A stretch of DNA of 6,082 nucleotides, taken from assembly GCA_002392265.1 (NCBI GenBank), contig DGGP01000129.1:1-6082 (forward strand), read 5' to 3'. Shown here one piece after another: positions 4,877 through 6,082 of this stretch (position 1 is the first letter of the stretch; every line of letters begins with the position of its first letter). Both the position numbers and the translations under genes were made by a program. The notes below the pieces were generated by a model. It saw nothing but the letters and a program-made list of their open reading frames with translations. It searched no databases and had not been told where the DNA came from. This DNA comes from Firmicutes bacterium UBA3871 (GTDB lineage Bacteria; Bacillota; Clostridia; Peptostreptococcales; Anaerovoracaceae).

Positions 4877-4917
4877 TTGGTATGTTATTTTTTATCGAAA
4901 CATTAAAATAAAGAAAC

Positions 4918-4921
4918 GGAG
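4918..4921 (+). promoter_or_regulatory. Ribosome binding site of hutH
   Basis: GGAG within CGGAGAG lies 8 nt before the ATG at 4930. The spacing supports this start, and the protein that begins there aligns with the known enzyme numbering from its first residues. Confidence 0.75.
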
Positions 4922-4929
4922 AGAAAAAT

Positions 4930-6082
4930 ATGGCAGTAATTATCAACGGTAAGAACCTTACCATCGAACAGGTTATCGCAGTTTGCAGACACGGCGAAAA
5001 GGTAGAGCTGGCGCCTGAAGCTATCGAAGCTGTTAAAAAGGCAAGAGCTTACATCGAAAAGAAGGTAGCAGAAAAAGCTGTAGTTTACGGCCTCACCACA
5101 GGCTTCGGCAAGTTTGCAAGCGTAGCTATCGACACCGAGCAGACAGCAAAGCTTCAGAAGAACCTCATCATTTCCCACACTTGCTCAATGGGCAAGCCTT
5201 ACGAGGAAAAGTATGTAAGAGCTGCAATGCTCCTCAGAGCAAACTCACTTTCAAGAGGCAACTCCGGCATCAGACTTGAGACCCTCCAGACTCTCATCGA
5301 CATGCTCAACGCAGGCATCCACCCAATCGTTCCTGAAAAGGGATCCGTTGGCGCATCCGGCGACCTCGCTCCGCTTTCCTGCATCGCAATGGGACTTCTC
5401 GGCCTCGGCAAGGTTACTTACAAAGGCCAGCTGATGGACGCAGCTGATGCAATGAAGAAGGAAAACATCAAGCCGGTAGTGCTCGCTTCCAAGGAAGGCC
5501 TCGCACTCAACAACGGTACACAGATGCTTACAGCGGTAGGCCTCAACACACTTTATGACGCAATGAACCTGATGAAGATTGCCGACATCGCAGGCGCTAT
5601 GACAGGCGAAGCACTTCACGCGATCAGAAAGGCTTACGATCCAAAGACACACCTTTTAAGAAATCACCCGGGCCAGATTGCAGCAGCAGAGAACATGAGA
5701 AACCTCCTCGAGGGCTCCAAGAATGCTCTTCCGCTCCACGCAACAAAGGTACAGGATCCATATTCACAGAGATGCCTGCCACAGATCCACGGCGCATCCC
5801 GCGATGCCATCATGTATGTATATGAAGCGGTATCCAGAGAAATCAACGCAGTAACAGACAACCCTATCGTATTCCCGGATGACGACGAAGTAATCTCCGG
5901 CGGCAACTTCCACGGCCAGCCGATGGCACTCGCTTTCGACTTCCTGAAGATTGCAATCTCCGAGCTTGCTAACGTTTCCGAGAGAAGAACTGAAAGGCTG
6001 GTTAACCCTGCACTCTCCGAAGGACTTCCTGCATTCCTCACAAAGGAAGGCGGCCTCAACAACGGTTACATGATCGCTCAGT
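4930..6082 (+). CDS. hutH: Histidine ammonia-lyase (partial, 3' end beyond window)
   Basis: The enzyme removes ammonia from L-histidine to give urocanate, the first step of histidine degradation toward glutamate, in the cytoplasm as a homotetramer. The frame stays open for 384 complete codons to the edge; the family is about 510 residues, so roughly a quarter is missing. The Ala142-Ser143-Gly144 triad in GSVGASGDLAPL forms the MIO electrophile. Other active-site positions match the Pseudomonas enzyme: Tyr53 in VYGLTTGFG, His83 in ISHTC, Asn195 in ALNNGTQ, Tyr278 and Arg281 in QDPYSQRC, Phe327 in GNFHGQ. His83 favours histidine over tyrosine or phenylalanine as substrate. The catalytic Glu near 414 is outside the window. 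Arg is coded by AGA in 13 of 15 cases, unlike the mixed use upstream, which suggests high expression. It has its own promoter and leader. Confidence 0.95.
   Translation, partial: MAVIINGKNLTIEQVIAVCRHGEKVELAPEAIEAVKKARAYIEKKVAEKAVVYGLTTGFGKFASVAIDTEQTAKLQKNLIISHTCSMGKPYEEKYVRAAMLLRANSLSRGNSGIRLETLQTLIDMLNAGIHPIVPEKGSVGASGDLAPLSCIAMGLLGLGKVTYKGQLMDAADAMKKENIKPVVLASKEGLALNNGTQMLTAVGLNTLYDAMNLMKIADIAGAMTGEALHAIRKAYDPKTHLLRNHPGQIAAAENMRNLLEGSKNALPLHATKVQDPYSQRCLPQIHGASRDAIMYVYEAVSREINAVTDNPIVFPDDDEVISGGNFHGQPMALAFDFLKIAISELANVSERRTERLVNPALSEGLPAFLTKEGGLNNGYMIAQ

Larger units (their letters stand above)
4537..4929 (+). other. Non-coding control region upstream of hutH
   Basis: About 390 bp without a credible gene on either strand. 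From left to right it holds an AT-rich palindrome (4581-4596), near-identical direct repeats CGCCGTTTG/CGCCATTTG 15 bp apart (4642-4650 and 4657-4665), a CACTTT-N8-AAAGTG inverted repeat (4670-4689), an inverted repeat over the promoter (4751-4770), the promoter itself, and a leader of about 130 nt with pairing potential. The AT-rich composition and density of symmetrical motifs fit a regulatory region. The short 6-bp motifs alone would be expected by chance. Confidence 0.7.

Noticed and set aside
5251..6062. Minus-strand open frames opposite hutH (5251-5652 and 5664-6062)
   Set aside because: They are produced by the strong codon bias of hutH, show no recognisable domains and have no convincing ribosome binding sites.

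Overview
The window looks like a chromosomal piece of an anaerobic, amino-acid-fermenting member of the Clostridia (Firmicutes). The signs are strong purine-rich ribosome binding sites, TATAAT promoters with extended TGn motifs, a clostripain-family peptidase, a MATE exporter, and a histidine ammonia-lyase with the codon bias of a highly expressed gene. Assignment below class level is a guess.

Layout. Bases 1-101 carry the leading part of a minus-strand tRNA cluster: a complete tRNA-Arg(CCG), then the 5' end of a second tRNA, probably Ala, which runs off the left edge. Its promoter faces left at 115-144. A perfect 21-bp palindrome (155-200) separates it from a rightward promoter at about 212-220. 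That promoter opens a compact operon of four plus-strand genes: a MATE-family exporter (250-1584), a membrane-anchored C11 (clostripain-like) cysteine peptidase with a remarkable Asp/Trp/Tyr-rich C-terminal tail (1581-3209), a monoglyceride-lipase-like alpha/beta hydrolase (3224-4108), and a 60-residue single-pass membrane protein (4238-4420). An imperfect hairpin with a T tract (4490-4536) probably ends the operon. The genes are linked by a 4-bp ATGA overlap and a ribosome binding site that begins inside the preceding stop codon, so they are probably translated together.

Copies of one GGGGACAGGCACC repeat family lie at both ends of the operon: as the single palindrome upstream of the MATE gene, and as a 156-bp composite bounded by 20-bp inverted ends (4071-4226). 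The composite supplies the last codons and stop of the hydrolase gene and abuts the ribosome binding site of the small membrane protein gene. They resemble REP-like, transposase-mobilised palindromes, but no transposase lies in this window.

After the terminator comes a 390-bp control region and then hutH (4930 to beyond the right edge), the first enzyme of histidine degradation. The control region holds a TGTA-N2-TACA palindrome, a perfect TGTAAA-N6-TTTACA box over the -35 element of a strong extended -10 promoter, and a leader whose predicted first base begins a 9-of-10-bp helix enclosing two further helices and a competing one. Together they suggest regulated, high-level histidine catabolism. 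The most unusual items are the peptidase tail, the repeat composite that has become part of two genes' expression signals, and the hutH operator and leader.
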